A DNA stretch of 64,000 bases, taken from the NCBI GenBank assembly GCA_037074615.1, contig CM073544.1, positions 15,331,891 to 15,395,890 on the forward strand. The letters run 5' to 3'. The DNA comes from Leucaena leucocephala. Taxonomy: Eukaryota > Streptophyta > Magnoliopsida > Fabales > Fabaceae. Shown piece after piece: positions 36,494 to 47,374 of the stretch; within the stretch, counting starts at the first letter, position 1, and every line of letters starts with the position of its first letter. The notes under the pieces were generated by a model that did no database searches, was not told the origin of the DNA, and was given only the letters and a program-made list of their open reading frames with translations. A program made the position numbers and the translations under genes.

Positions 36494-36889
36494 TCAGCCA
36501 CCACCGTCACCACCACCGGAGTCACCCCCGCCGTGACCATGAGAACTGCCACCTTCATTCGCACTAATTGCTGACATATGTACAGCAGTCGCTACAGCAG
36601 CAGTCACTCCGGCATCAGCAGTGCCGCCGGTAGTGGTAGCTCCGGGAACGCCGCCATCACCATCATCAACCGGAGTAGCAGAGGCTTGCCCTCTACTTTT
36701 TCCCTTCTTCCGAGACTTGTGATGATGATCGGATGTTTTTTGCTCGGAAAGCTTCTCTGCCTCTCCCAGCTCGTTTTCCTTACTCTTTTGGTTTCCAATC
36801 CGGATGCAGAAACAGATGCTTTTGCTTTTCATGATTGAAAATCGAGAGCTCACTGAACTACACACATCGATGGGCTTGATTTCGCTCAT
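36494..36889 (-). CDS. Hypothetical glycine-rich / basic small protein
   Basis: An intron-free frame of 131 aa from ATG at 36889. It has a Ser/Cys-containing N-terminus, then a charged Lys/Glu/Arg segment with DHHHKSRKKGKSRGQA, an Ala/Thr/Gly-rich region, and a tail HGHGGGDSGGGDGGG. I recognise no domain, and the antisense frame is also open. The GC-rich codons and low-complexity tail suggest a real but poorly conserved protein, or a chance frame. It might also be a terminal exon of the coiled-coil gene to its right; I could not join them. Confidence 0.35.
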   Translation of the reverse strand: MSEIKPIDVCSSVSSRFSIMKSKSICFCIRIGNQKSKENELGEAEKLSEQKTSDHHHKSRKKGKSRGQASATPVDDGDGGVPGATTTGGTADAGVTAAVATAVHMSAISANEGGSSHGHGGGDSGGGDGGG

Positions 36890-37220
36890 ATATACTACTA
36901 TATCAGTGACATTAGCAAAGAGCGGGGGAAAAAAGTGGTATGGTTGATGAGGTCCTATCATGTTTTATTCTGTCCGTTTCTTTTCTACTTTTTTCCAAGG
37001 TAATAGGCACTAAGCGCATAATTGCTTTATTTGATAAGTATTCTCACCGTTAATTATGGAATTTTACCATCGTCCCCAGATGTTTCAGAACTAGAGCTTC
37101 ACCGATTCTTCCCGAGGTTGGTCCAAAGTGGTAAAGTGATATTCCATAACCTGTTAGTCGGGGATAAGTTTGGTTTGAATTTTTTAAGGTTTACCCTGTA
37201 GGGGCAGCAATAAAATTTAC

Positions 37221-38181
37221 CTCCATTAAGAGCTTCTGCCTACTGCTTTCCAACCTCTCAACAGCTAAAGCCATATCATGCAGCTGATTCTCTAGTTTCA
37301 GCCTGTCTTCCTGAAATTATAATATTCAAACAGAGAGAGATAAGGAAGAGAAAAATACAAATTTCCAATTCACTCATCATTTGATCAATATCAGAAAAAG
37401 ATTAGCTGAGCAATAAACAATAATTATGAGAAGGACAAGATTTAGATGAAGTTCCTTAAGTTAACTCTATGAGATTTCCCATAAAAAATATGCCAAATCC
37501 TGGCCATACACAATCAACACCAAGGACTAAAGAAGTTCACTCACCACCGAAAATTTCTTCTCCCCAACTTTTTCTGGGACTTCTGCATCAAAACACACTA
37601 GGGTCAGCATCATCTTACGGTGTGCCAATTGAATAAGAAATATTAAGATTGAAAAAGAGGAGATTATGACAGCAGTGAATTCTTTAAGGAACTAGCAATT
37701 ATGACTGGTGAAGAATTTATGGGATTTATATGAGGATAATATGAACCTACATAATTTAGAGTGGGGGAAAAGAACAAAAGAGGAGACTGAGCTTAAGAGA
37801 GTATTATAGATGGATAAGAACAAGTCAACAATCTAGCACCTCCAACCCCCCCCCTCCTTCTTTCATGAAAACTACACAGTGGCAGCACTAAAAAATTGAT
37901 GAGCAAAAGAACATAGTGCTTTGATCAATCTCTTCTGTAGCTTCCGAGGAAATCAAAATGAAGCAATGGCATGAAACACCAAAGAGCAGCCACATGCTAA
38001 ACAATTACATAAATGGAACAGCATCCACAGTTTTGTTGAAATCTACAACAAATACAAACTCATCATAGATTTTATGTGAAGTTTCAAGGAAAGAACCTGC
38101 GGCCTTTCTAGACATGGAGTTCAATTTCTCCTCCAGCTCCTGCTTTTCAGAGATCAGTGCTGCAATGCGGGCTTGCTCCAT
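37221..38181 (-). pseudogene. Coiled-coil protein gene fragment, 5' end lost
   Basis: Three exons join in frame: 38181-38097, 37582-37545 and 37310-37221. They encode MEQARIAALISEKQELEEKL, NSMSRKAAEVPEKVGEKKFS and VEDRLKLENQLHDMALAVER, then LESSRQKLLME, a heptad-rich coiled coil of 71 residues. All three have GT-AG borders. No exon was found to the right: a family 2 retroposon begins right at the first exon's upstream side (38182) and a foldback element follows. A downstream exon in phase 0 should exist to the left but was not identified. It is a remnant of a longer coiled-coil protein that I cannot name. Confidence 0.5.
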
Positions 38182-38455
38182 GGCTAGTTGATAAAAGATG
38201 AGACATAACCATTTAAAATATATTTAATTTTTTAGAAGTACTATTTTATTATAATTTTAGTCATGACATTTAAAAAATATCTTAATACCTGAGTATCTAA
38301 GTTTATACTTAAGAGTAATTAACGATTTATCCTATCTAATATTAGTATTATCTAGAAAGAAAAGAGATTTTACTTAACTTATAGATTGTGGATAAAATCT
38401 AAAGTTAAGTAATAAAAATTTAACCTTTATCTAAAAAAATTTTTATAAAAAAAGA
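38182..38455 (+). mobile_element. Retroposon family 2, copy C
   Basis: Starts GTTGATAAAAGATGAGACAT and follows the same order of motifs as copies B and A: AGTACTATTTTATTATAAT, TAATTAACGATTTATCC, TATTAGTATTATCTAGAAAG, TATAGATTGTGGATAAA, then T-run and A-run. It directly abuts the coiled-coil exon at 38181. It is the most AT-shifted of the three copies. Confidence 0.55.
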
Positions 38456-38486
38456 TAGGCTATTTTTCCTAGAATTTGATTCTAGG

Positions 38487-38940
38487 GAAAATGACAAAAA
38501 AAGATCATTTGAAATTCAAAAGGACAAAAATGGCCTATGAATTTGGAAAAAGATAGATTGGGCAAGAGGCACAATCTGTCATTTTTAAATTACTGTTCAT
38601 AGTTGCAAATATCATTATGGGAGTTGCAAATATCATTGGCAGAGTTGCAAATAAAAAATGAAATCATATTTTTTACAACTCCGTCAATGATATTTGCAAC
38701 TCTTGTACTGGTATTTATAACTTTTTCAATAGTATTTACAATTTTTTTAGTTATATTTGAATTTCTATAATGGTATTTACAACTCTACTAATGGTATTTA
38801 CAACTCCCATAATGGTATTTATAATTATGAACAGTAATTTGAAAATGACAGATTGGGCCTCCTGCCCAATCTATTTTTTTAAAAATTCATAGGCTCTTTT
38901 TATCCTTTTAAATTTTAAATAGTTTTTTTTGTCATTCTCC
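38487..38940. mobile_element. Foldback (Mutator-like) MITE with >100-bp terminal inverted repeats
   Basis: The left arm from GGGAAAATGACAAAAAAAGA to about 38600 (including AGATTGGGCAAGAGGCACAA and AAATTACTGTTC) is an imperfect inverted copy of the right arm ending GTCATTCTCCCC at ~38942. The centre holds several ATGGTATTTACAACTC units in both orientations. Candidate 8-base target duplication: TGATTCTA on the left, TTATTCTA on the right, one mismatch. Long arms and this duplication size are typical of Mutator-type non-autonomous elements. Confidence 0.65.
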
Positions 38941-38942
38941 CC

Positions 38943-40448
38943 TTATTCTATCCGGAGCATGGCTCATCTATATAATAAAACGTCACTGTATTAAGAATCT
39001 TTTTCTCGTTCTCCACCCATTTTGTTATCTCTTTACACCAATCATGAAAAGACAGTAATAAATGTGGGGATTTGATTCTGGGCTGAGGATCATCTATCTA
39101 GAATTCCGTTACAAAACAATGAAAGACAATTTATCAATTTTTTATTAGACCAGCAATACTATGTATATAGTAGTAAGTGTTGGCATTGAAGAGTCAATAA
39201 AGTAAAAAAGAACGCATAGAAGTTTCTTATTTAATGTTATATAAGCACAATAACGTGCAGATTTTATAAAAAGAGATAAGATTTTTTTTTGGATACAGAG
39301 ATAAGATTTTTTGTTGCCCATAAGTGTTGGCATAAGATTTGTTATCTTATGAAGATTATAAGCTCGGTCCCCTTGGCGTTCTTTTTTTATTTTTATATAT
39401 ACCAAACCCAGTAGTTACACCATAATAATTGCCTTTGTCAAAGGAATTCCAGATACACCAAGATCAACAGGTGATTTCTGTTTTTTTTTTTTAGGATCCT
39501 GTCTCATTTGTGAAGGCCATCTTTTTCCCATTCATTGTTTTTTTTTTTTTAAAAATGCTGTTTTTAGCAACGATTTCTCCGCTGCCGGCCGATCCCTCCC
39601 CTCGGGCACGAGATAAATATCAGCTATTTATGTCCGCGATCATGAGGTCGTCGCCCTTTCACTCTTGCGAGATCGACCCTCGTGCTTTCTCAAACCCTAA
39701 TCCCCCTTCTCCTACTCACTTCAGCTAGATTTCGCTATCCCCGTCATTCTTTCCAATTCTTTCTCTTTCTCTCATCCCCAGGTACCTTCTTCCATGCCAA
39801 CTAAGTTGTTCGATTTCTTCTTTGTCCTCTGTAGTCTTCACATTACTTTCCTGACTTTATTAGGATCTCGGAACAATTTTCCTTTTTTTTTGGCTGCGCT
39901 CTGAGTATTAACCTAGAAATTTCATCCTTTTTCGGTTGGTTAGGTAAGGACAAAACTCGTGACATTTATCGGTTCTTATCTGGCGGGTCACATCAGTCTC
40001 TAATATCAGTTTCTGACCAACGAATGTTGGCCAAACGTAACCAAAACCAGACAAACATCTCATAATTTTTAATTGTGTCAATTCTATTACTGCTATTTTT
40101 CCTCGCTCAATTGATTTTAGCTGACCACCATGTTGCTTCGAACTACACCCCCGTGATTCAACGGCATCTTGTTTTGGTGTTACTGTTAGCTCCCTTCTCG
40201 CTCGTTCAATCTGGACTTGTCAACCCCGTCGGTAATTTATCCACCATAATTTAAACATTTTTACACTGCTTCGTCAGGTTGACACTGTCAAACTTGTCCA
40301 CATTCCACCATCCATCATCCATCATTGATTTAATTTTGAGTAAACTCAGTCTAATCTATGAAAATTGATTCTCAATGATTTGGCTGATGATGCTGTTATA
40401 TATGCGCTAGGTTCTAATGACTTTTGTTGTATTCGTTATCCTGAGTGA
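38943..40448. promoter_or_regulatory. Upstream region and 5' leader of the zinc transporter gene
   Basis: About 1.5 kb. From ~39560 to 39780 the sequence is C/T-rich and less AT-biased, as in a 5' leader. CCCCAG-GTACCT at 39776-39786 could be a leader intron donor, but I could not fix the acceptor. The short plus frame at 39510-39728 is probably leader, not protein. Confidence 0.35.
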
Positions 40449-41609
40449 ATGACCAGTTTGTTGAAGCAAATGGAACATGAAAAGGCTCCAGTCCTAGAAG
40501 CAAGTTCCATGCAGGAAATAGAGATGCCAGTTGCCTCCGAAAGAATTGATATTGTTCCTGCGGCAACAGAGTCATCTTGCATTTCTGTTTGCCCTTTTTC
40601 CAGACAAGAACATAGTCTTATGGCATCAGAAGAGTCATCAAAGTCGGCAAAGAAACTCTGTGGACTCATAGTTTTCTATGCAATGGTTATGCTTGTGGAA
40701 GTTGTTGGTGGTTTGAAAGCCAACAGCCTTGCTGTTATCAGTGATGCTGTGCATTTGCTTTCGGATATTGCTGGATTCTCTATCTCTCTCTTTGCAGTAT
40801 GGGCATCAAGTTGGGAGGCAACTCCACATCAGTCTTTCGGATACAACCGGCTCGAGGTTCTGGGTGCTCTTATTTCTGTGCAGTTAATTTGGCTAATATC
40901 TGGCTTTTTAATATATGAAGCACTCGGCAGACTTCTTTACAGAAAGGCCAGGGTGAATGGCATGCTCATGCTTTCAATTGCAGCATTTGGGTTTGTTCTT
41001 AACTTAATTATGTTTTTATGGCTTGGTCATGATCACAGTCATCACCACCATCACCATCATCATCATCATGGCTGTGGGCACTCTAATCTTGATCATGGAA
41101 AGGAGGAGCAGCATAATAACATAACAGATGAAGAGGAGCTCAGTCTAGTTTCAAGTAGCCCTAGAAAAAGAAATGTACTGAACATAAATTTGCAGGGGGC
41201 CTATCTGCATGTCATGGCTGATCTGATTCAATCTGTCGGGGTGATGATCGCCGGCGCTGTAATATGGGTTAAACCAGATTGGTTAATGGTTGACCTGTTG
41301 TGTACTATAATATTCTGCGTTATATCTCTGGGAACTACAGTGTCAATGCTCAGTAATATTTACGGCATTCTGATGGAGAGGACGCCAAGTGATATCGATA
41401 ACATGCAGCTGGAAAATGACCTCAAGGGGATCAAGGGAGTACAAGATATCCACGACTTGCACATTTGGACCATAACTGTGGGGGAAAATGTTCTGTCTTG
41501 TCATGTTGTAGCCGAGCCTGGGATCAGTTCCCCGGATTTGCTCAACAGGATTAGGCATTACTGTGAAACAGCACACAAAATTCATCATGTAACTATACAA
41601 ATTGAATAA
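40449..41609 (+). CDS. Metal tolerance protein, Zn2+/H+ antiporter (CDF, MTP1/MTPB group)
   Basis: One exon, 386 aa, as usual for this plant CDF subgroup. Six TM segments are predicted from residue ~70. The metal site is intact: HLLSD in TM2 (H102, D106) and HVMAD in TM5 (H254, D258). Between TM4 and TM5 is a cytosolic His-rich loop, HDHSHHHHHHHHHHGCGHS, starting near residue 194, that senses or delivers Zn. The C-terminal domain has IHDLHIWTITVGENVLSCHV and HHVTIQIE, the family's metallochaperone-like fold. The protein is expected in the tonoplast, loading Zn into the vacuole in exchange for protons. ATG at 40449 is the first in frame; 40470 (MEHEKAP) is an alternative and resembles MTPB starts. 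The choice between MTP1 and MTPB is unresolved. Confidence 0.93.
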   Translation: MTSLLKQMEHEKAPVLEASSMQEIEMPVASERIDIVPAATESSCISVCPFSRQEHSLMASEESSKSAKKLCGLIVFYAMVMLVEVVGGLKANSLAVISDAVHLLSDIAGFSISLFAVWASSWEATPHQSFGYNRLEVLGALISVQLIWLISGFLIYEALGRLLYRKARVNGMLMLSIAAFGFVLNLIMFLWLGHDHSHHHHHHHHHHGCGHSNLDHGKEEQHNNITDEEELSLVSSSPRKRNVLNINLQGAYLHVMADLIQSVGVMIAGAVIWVKPDWLMVDLLCTIIFCVISLGTTVSMLSNIYGILMERTPSDIDNMQLENDLKGIKGVQDIHDLHIWTITVGENVLSCHVVAEPGISSPDLLNRIRHYCETAHKIHHVTIQIE

Positions 41610-41794
41610 GGATGAGGCATTTCCCCTTTCTATCTTTATTACGATTGTGGTTATTTAGACTAAAGCTCAAATGTACAGAATTTTTGACATTAGCAAGTCC
41701 ATGTCTATGTGGCATCTCACCCAGCTAAGAGAAACAGAGACTTTAAAAGTCGATGAATTTCCTGTCTCCACAACTTAGGGCTTGAGTTCAGCTA

Positions 41795-42042
41795 GCGAAA
41801 GATGAGACATACGATTATTTAAAGCGTGTTTGATCTTTAGATAGTACTATTTTATTGTGGTTCCAATCGTATCGTTTGAGTAGACATCTTAACTCATAGG
41901 TACTTAGGTTTATGCTTGAAGGTAATTGACGGTTCGCTCTGTTTAACATTGATATCGCCTAAGAAGAAAGGAGATTTCACTCTACTCTTAGATCGTCAGT
42001 TCAACCCACTTCTAAATATTTTTTGTAACAAAAAAAAATTAG
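41795..42042 (+). mobile_element. Retroposon family 2, copy A
   Basis: Best preserved copy: AAAGATGAGACATACGATTA, TAGTACTATTTTATTGTGGT, GGTAATTGACGGTTCGCTCT, CATTGATATCGCCTAAGAAG, CTACTCTTAGATCG, then ATTTTTTGTAACAAAAAAAA. Short flanking similarity TTAGGGC on both sides (near 41776 and 42041) may be part of a target duplication. Lies ~190 bases downstream of the MTP stop codon. Confidence 0.6.
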
Positions 42043-42330
42043 GGCCCGAAAGTAAAACGCTAATAAGAAATATGACATTTTTTCCCGGCCATCAAGAAAG
42101 ATGACCGTCTAGCTGCGTGTTTTATTGCACATGTGCTTACAACACTTTTTCACCTTTTTTTTCAAACTTTTTTATTGAGTACTTTCATATTATCCTATTA
42201 GTATGATCTGCATACTGATTCAATAAGGTCAGTAAAGAAGAAAAATCATGCAAGATGAACTGATATCAAGTAATTTTATGACATTTTAAGGAAGTTAGTA
42301 AGAGGTGGATTAGAAGTAATTCACATTACA

Positions 42331-42550
42331 CCAATTTTTTTTTGTTAAAAAAAAATTAAATAAGTTCGAAACAGGTCCCTCACTAAGGTCAAAACACAGT
42401 CTTAAAATTCAGAAAGTCTTTACAGGATACTTATGAGATCACTTACTAAAAAAACTTACAACTGAAATAAGAATCGAACTCACATTTTTATGAGATACGA
42501 ATTAATTTTGTACCATTTGTGTTAACTTTTATTGCCCGTCATGCCAATTT
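42331..42550 (-). mobile_element. tRNA-like SINE, family 1 copy 4
   Basis: On the minus strand it reads TTAACACAAATGGTACAAAA (A-box-like), TCGTATCTCATAAAAATG, TGAGTTCGATTCTTA (good B-box), AGTGATCTCATAAGTATCC, TGTAAAGACTTTC, GTTTTGACCTTAG and ends T-run, AAC, A-run. It has the clearest B-box of family 1. Flanking duplication is short and uncertain. Confidence 0.6.
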
Positions 42551-43186
42551 GAACTGATAGAAAAAAAAAATGAACCAGGCTGAAAGTCGAAGGTCCTTGT
42601 TTTTCTCCTTTTGATTGCAAACTTTTGTTACAACATGCGAATGAAAAAGAGAACGAGAATGGAAAACTCGCTGGAAAACAATAGAAACTCTTTTAAAAAA
42701 AAAAAATCACTTCGTCGTGTACCAAAGGTCTATTTTCCCATACTAAACACAACCTTAATTTGCTTGATACCGCTAGATTCGGGAACATTGCAATGCAGAT
42801 GATCATATGGTACGTCGAATAGTATCAAAGCAGAAATAGCATGACAAATAACTCGACCAAACTCAAGAAGCAAACACAATCTAACATCGTTGCTATTCCC
42901 ATTCACCACACTATATCATTTATAACAACTGGTTCCCATTTCCTATGAATACATGGGAAACTAGCCTAACCTCGAAGTAAAGTAAACATCCAAAGAAACT
43001 AGCAACACTAGCGTTTAAAAGGGGAAAAAATCAGACCTCCTCAAGGCAACTCAGTATAGTAATGAATGTACTCCTCATGTTTCTCGCCTATTTAGAAGGA
43101 AAAATATGAGAAAGAAGGGTAAAAATAGAATTGAACTGAAAAAAAAAATATCTACTAGCAACTTCTTTCATTCCTTAAATGACGCA
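42551..43186. other. Intergenic, 3' flank of RABA1
   Basis: About 640 bases of AT-rich sequence without a gene. The part near 43187 should be the RABA1 3' UTR. Nothing else is recognised. Confidence 0.4.
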
Positions 43187-44685
43187 TTAGGTGGAGCAGC
43201 AACTTCTTTTGGAAGTCCCCAATGCATCTGCAACATTGATTGTGGTTCCTTGTCCAGGAAGGGGGGTACTCGCTGCTGCTTCCTGAGCCGCCAGTGCTTT
43301 TTTACTCACAATATGATAGATCTCTGTCAAAATGGTCTGGAATGCCTTTTCAACGTTGGTTGCGTCCAGAGCAGATGTCTCAAGAAATGAAAGACCTTCC
43401 TTCTCTGCCAATGCTTGACCATCATCCTCTGAAACAGCTCTAAGGTTGTTCAAATCAGATTTGTTTCCAGCCATCATGATTACTATATTAGAATCTGCAT
43501 GGTCCCTCAATTCACGGAGCCACCTTTGAACATTATCAAATGTTTGCCTCTTAGTTATGTCATATACGAGGAGTGCGCCAACAGCCCCCCTGTAATAAGC
43601 ACTGGTGATGGCACGGTACCGCTCCTGACCTGCTGTGTCCCAGATTTGTGCCTTCACAGTCTTTCCTTCCACCTGTCGAGGAAACAGGATCGAGTAAAGT
43701 AAAGCGATAGGATCAGTAAGAAGAAGTCCCAAAATACTTTCTCATTGTGGTGTTCGAATGGATCAATGATTCAATATAACATAACAATTGATTATCAATT
43801 TCCACTAATATAAAATAACATACAAATTAGCCTAAGATATCCACTAAACTACTCAAATCTGTCGTTAATGGACTACACCTACAGCTACAGGCTTACAGAT
43901 TTGTCACTTCCACCCCCGTACATTCATAATAACATACCGAGGGAAAAGTGAAGTACGTTCCAACACCCCATATCGTACCGTTCCATAATATTTAACCCAT
44001 CGAAAAGGTGGTTGGGCATAGAATCCAAAATTTTTACCTGTAAAATTATTCACCAGAAACTTCACCAATTACCATACTACATGATACATAGTCCTTTTTC
44101 ATTAAATCCCACTAACGAGGAAAACACAGACGCACACACTATAGAAAATTACCCAAAAAATAGTGCCGCATTGAAGCTATTTTTACTATTTTCGCAACTT
44201 GTAACAGAGATCTTCCTGTTTATTCTACATTCACAAAGTGGTAAAGGTACACAAGACCCGTGAACCTGTATTTTGCTTCCGCTTCAGTTGACGCTCGTCA
44301 CCTGGTTATTAGCATTAAGACCTAGGTCGTGAGTTCATTCAAATGAAATCTCGGTCAACTACTGCAAAGCATGTGTGATTTATTTGTTCTAAAGCATACG
44401 CCACAAATAATTCATCACGAGATCCTCGTCAATAAACAGCAGCAGATATACATCTGAGTCAAAACCCATGGGTTACAGTATTAGAGACTTCAAAGTTGAA
44501 AATCGGGATAGAGGAAGCACCTGAAGAGTACGGGTGGCGAACTCAACCCCAATAGTAGATTTGGAGTCCAAGCAGAATTCATTTCGAGTAAACCTGGAAA
44601 GAATGTTGGATTTGCCCACACCAGAGTCGCCGATCAAAACGATCTTGAACAGATAGTCATACTCTTGGTCCACCCTATGCGCCAT
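43187..44685 (-). CDS. RABA1: Rab11-type small GTPase, RABA1 subgroup
   Basis: Two exons, 44685-44521 and 43672-43187, total 651 nt, 216 aa, as in RABA1 proteins. G boxes are intact: GDSGVGKSN (P-loop, ~19-27), T in STIGVEFATR (switch I), WDTAGQE (66-72, switch II), NKSD (125-128) and ETSAL (153-157). The C-terminus ends SKRSCCST with two cysteines for geranylgeranylation. The single intron after the switch I segment (RTLQ-VEGKTV) is typical for the RABA clade. It would act at the trans-Golgi network/recycling endosome in secretion and cell-plate or tip growth; this is family knowledge. A 5' leader intron is supported (donor GGGTAAGT near 44803, acceptor CCCCAG near 44706). Confidence 0.95.
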
Positions 44686-44810
44686 AGTCTTATTCTCGTC
44701 CCTGGGGTCTCAAACACATCAGATCGAACCAGGATCAATCTCGAACACAAATCGAGCATGAAACCAGAAAGAGCGAAACACGAATGGGACGAAACAACTT
44801 ACCCGGAATC
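44686..44810 (-). promoter_or_regulatory. RABA1 5' UTR with a leader intron
   Basis: Minus strand: CCGG-GTAAGTTG at ~44803 and ACCCCAG-GGACGAGAAT at ~44706 define a ~98-base intron in the untranslated leader, just before the ATG. Leader introns often raise expression of plant housekeeping genes. Confidence 0.55.
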
Positions 44811-45360
44811 GAGAAAATAGATGGTGCGTTCGGGCGATTCGTCAGTCTTGAGGTAAGATGAAGTAGAAAAATGAGAGAAAGGTTGGGTCCCCGAACGAGC
44901 CGCACGGAGTATGAGAAGAAGAGGAAGAGATCAGGCGACTTGGGAGAAGACAGAAATACCAATGACAGAGCGGAAATGTATAATAATAATAATAAAAAGG
45001 ATTCGTATTTTATAGTGATTTTTTGTTTTTTTTAAGAACACGGTCGCATTGGAGAAAGGGGCAAGACCTCTTGTCAGGCTTTGAGCTGGCTCTTACTGTT
45101 CCACACCCGCAGCCTGGTGGAGGCCGTCCATGCTTTTTAAATTTAATATATAATAAACTAAATGATGATGGCAGAATACAGTTTTAATTATATATATAAA
45201 AAAAAGAGCCGAACCCCCTTTAAAAAAATATTTGTATAAAAAAAAATTATATAACAAAAAATAATATATTTAATTACACGACCTTGGGAATAATACAGGC
45301 TCTTGTAAGCTGTCATGTTAATTTGTGAGCGTATTTTATCACACTATTCAGAGAGTCAGT

Positions 45361-45481
45361 GTATATATTAAAATTCTAGACAGTTAGGAAACTCTGCTAG
45401 CATTGGTGAAGAAATTATATATTAAAATTATAGACAGTTGGGAAGCTCTACGAACAGTTTAGCATTGGTGAAGAAATTATG
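45361..45481. repeat. Imperfect ~60-bp tandem duplication
   Basis: Both copies contain TATATTAAAATT-TAGACAGTT, GGAA-CTCT and end GCATTGGTGAAGAAATTAT (first ending ~45418, second ~45481). The second has a small insertion. Seen directly by comparing the two segments. Confidence 0.7.
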
Positions 45482-46799
45482 GTTATGCAAAAATGATTTT
45501 TTATAATATTTGAAAAGTTCAAACTCAAATTGTATAGCTTTCTGTTGGCTTTGCATTGCCCAGGTCAGAACTGGGTATCACTTTATATTTATTTATTTTT
45601 ATTATTTTGGGTTTGGCTGCCGTTGTTATCAGAAGATGTTCGCTCAAACTTCAAGGTGAATCCCTGAATATGCTGAATCTCCTGGACGAAGTCAGAATTG
45701 ATGACGAAAGGGGAAGATACTTCAGGAAGAATAACTGCGAATTAGAATCATTGTCCCCCAAATGGGAAGTTCTTGCTTGGAATTCGGGCCATGTTTTTGT
45801 GAGGTCCATACTTTATTACTGTTTTCCTAATTAAATTGCTTCTGCTTACTGTTTACATATAATGAAAATAAGTTGTGTTGATTGACTTGCGTATTAATGG
45901 AATCATGTTGTTGAATTCCTGGGTACAATCAATCAAGGTAGGTGGATAATTGTACCCTCCTTTTTTGGTTAAAAGATTGAGGAGCACGCATGGTTGGGAT
46001 ATGATTGTATTCCCATATTTTGGAAGGAGAGTTTCTTTCTCAACACTCAATGCCATATTGCAATTAGGCAACCTTTTTTTATCAAAAAATAACGCTCACA
46101 ATTATTAATAGCTCTCTATCATTACATATATTCACCTTCCATTTTGATAGAAAACAAAACTAGACCGAGGACTCACACACACACACACACACATATATGA
46201 GTCAATGATAGGATGTTGCCGAGAATAATTAAAAAGCCTTGGTCTGCATTGAGAGAGCCTCTTCAAGATTCAACGACCCTGAGCAGCAATAGGGAGTTGC
46301 ATTGTGCCTCATGGCTTGGTGTCTCGCTTTTGTTTCTCCTTTCATTTTTCTCTTTTTCCTTTTCCCTTAGTTCGCAGAATTCGTTTGGTATTTTATACTG
46401 ATATGCTATCTCAGGCATCAGTCTTTCTTTTCCCTCCCATTTCTTCATATCTACTCTCTGTAGCCAAAGCCTGGTCTACATTTTCCGACCACTGACAACA
46501 AATTCTCGCAGAAGTTTGCTTTCTAAATTGTTATGCACCTATGTCCTTATCTTGGTGAGGAAAACTTAGCAGAGAATCCCATTCCTTTACTTATACTGCT
46601 ATCTTTTATACGACAATTCCTATGGCAGTCACCATCAATGAACAGGGCCAGCAGTGAGGTCATATTTGCGTAAGCAGTTCACTGAAGGTATTCATTTGCT
46701 ATTCTCTCATGATGCTTGGATTTCTTGAGTGTTACAGAAACTATACTTATACTTGAGGGCTCGGATGTAATCCATTTCGGATGTTTCATGTGATGCAAC

Positions 46800-46961
46800 G
46801 GCAACGATTGGTTCAAGCACTATGTCTACCCATACAAGTTACAAGGACTTGATTATTACAATGGCAACATCTAAACTTATGGACCAAGCATTGCATTTAT
46901 GGGAACGAGTGAAAAGGAGAGTGCCTTCCCCTGATTCTCAGACTTATACCCAAGTTATCAG
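46800..46961 (+). pseudogene. Possible PPR-type helical fragment
   Basis: One frame reads TSYKDLIITMATSKLMDQAL plus HLWERVKRRVPSPDSQTYTQ. The pattern (YxxLI..., A L..W..MK-like, P-D-xxTYT-xVI) resembles one pentatricopeptide repeat joined to the next. It ends at a possible donor (ATCAG-GTTTTC). No flanking repeats are visible, so this is at most an exon relic. Low certainty. Confidence 0.3.
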
Positions 46962-47374
46962 GTTTTCAAGACCTCTTTCCAGATAACAACATATACCTGA
47001 TCAGCAGCAGAGATATATGATGTACACTAACAGGAATACGCTGCTCCTTAAAAAGATTAAATTCATTTCAATGTACGAGGTGGTTGATTGGTTGAATTCA
47101 GTTTGATTTCCTGTTTTCATCATTGACCCTAACAGCGGCACCGACTGACGAATAAGATAGAGATGAACTGGAGGTAGATAATGCAGCAGAGATATCAAAA
47201 TTCAGAGTCACCATGTGTGCTTATAAATGACTGAACCTTAGAACCATCCCAAAATCCAATACGAATTTAAACCCAGTCTCTATTTTTGGACCTTATGTAA
47301 TTACAAGTTGAAATTTATATACATAATCGACATGTTTCATCGGACGTCCCCTGTTAAGGAATTTCTGGAAAGCA

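Larger units (their letters stand above)
44963..47374. other. Intergenic, with weak gene relics
   Basis: About 2.4 kb. It holds a ~60-base tandem duplication (45361-45481), a plus-strand frame at 45556-45834 without recognised domain, (CA)n near 46178, and a PPR-like fragment (46800-46961). I see no complete gene. Confidence 0.4.

Noticed and set aside
44280..44345. tRNA-like stretch (CACCTGGTTATTAGCA ... GTGAGTTCATTC)
   Set aside because: It has weak A- and B-box resemblance only; no cloverleaf could be drawn.
45556..45834. 92-aa frame with hydrophobic start
   Set aside because: No domain recognised, no splice context and no neighbour exon; could be a relic but not supportable.
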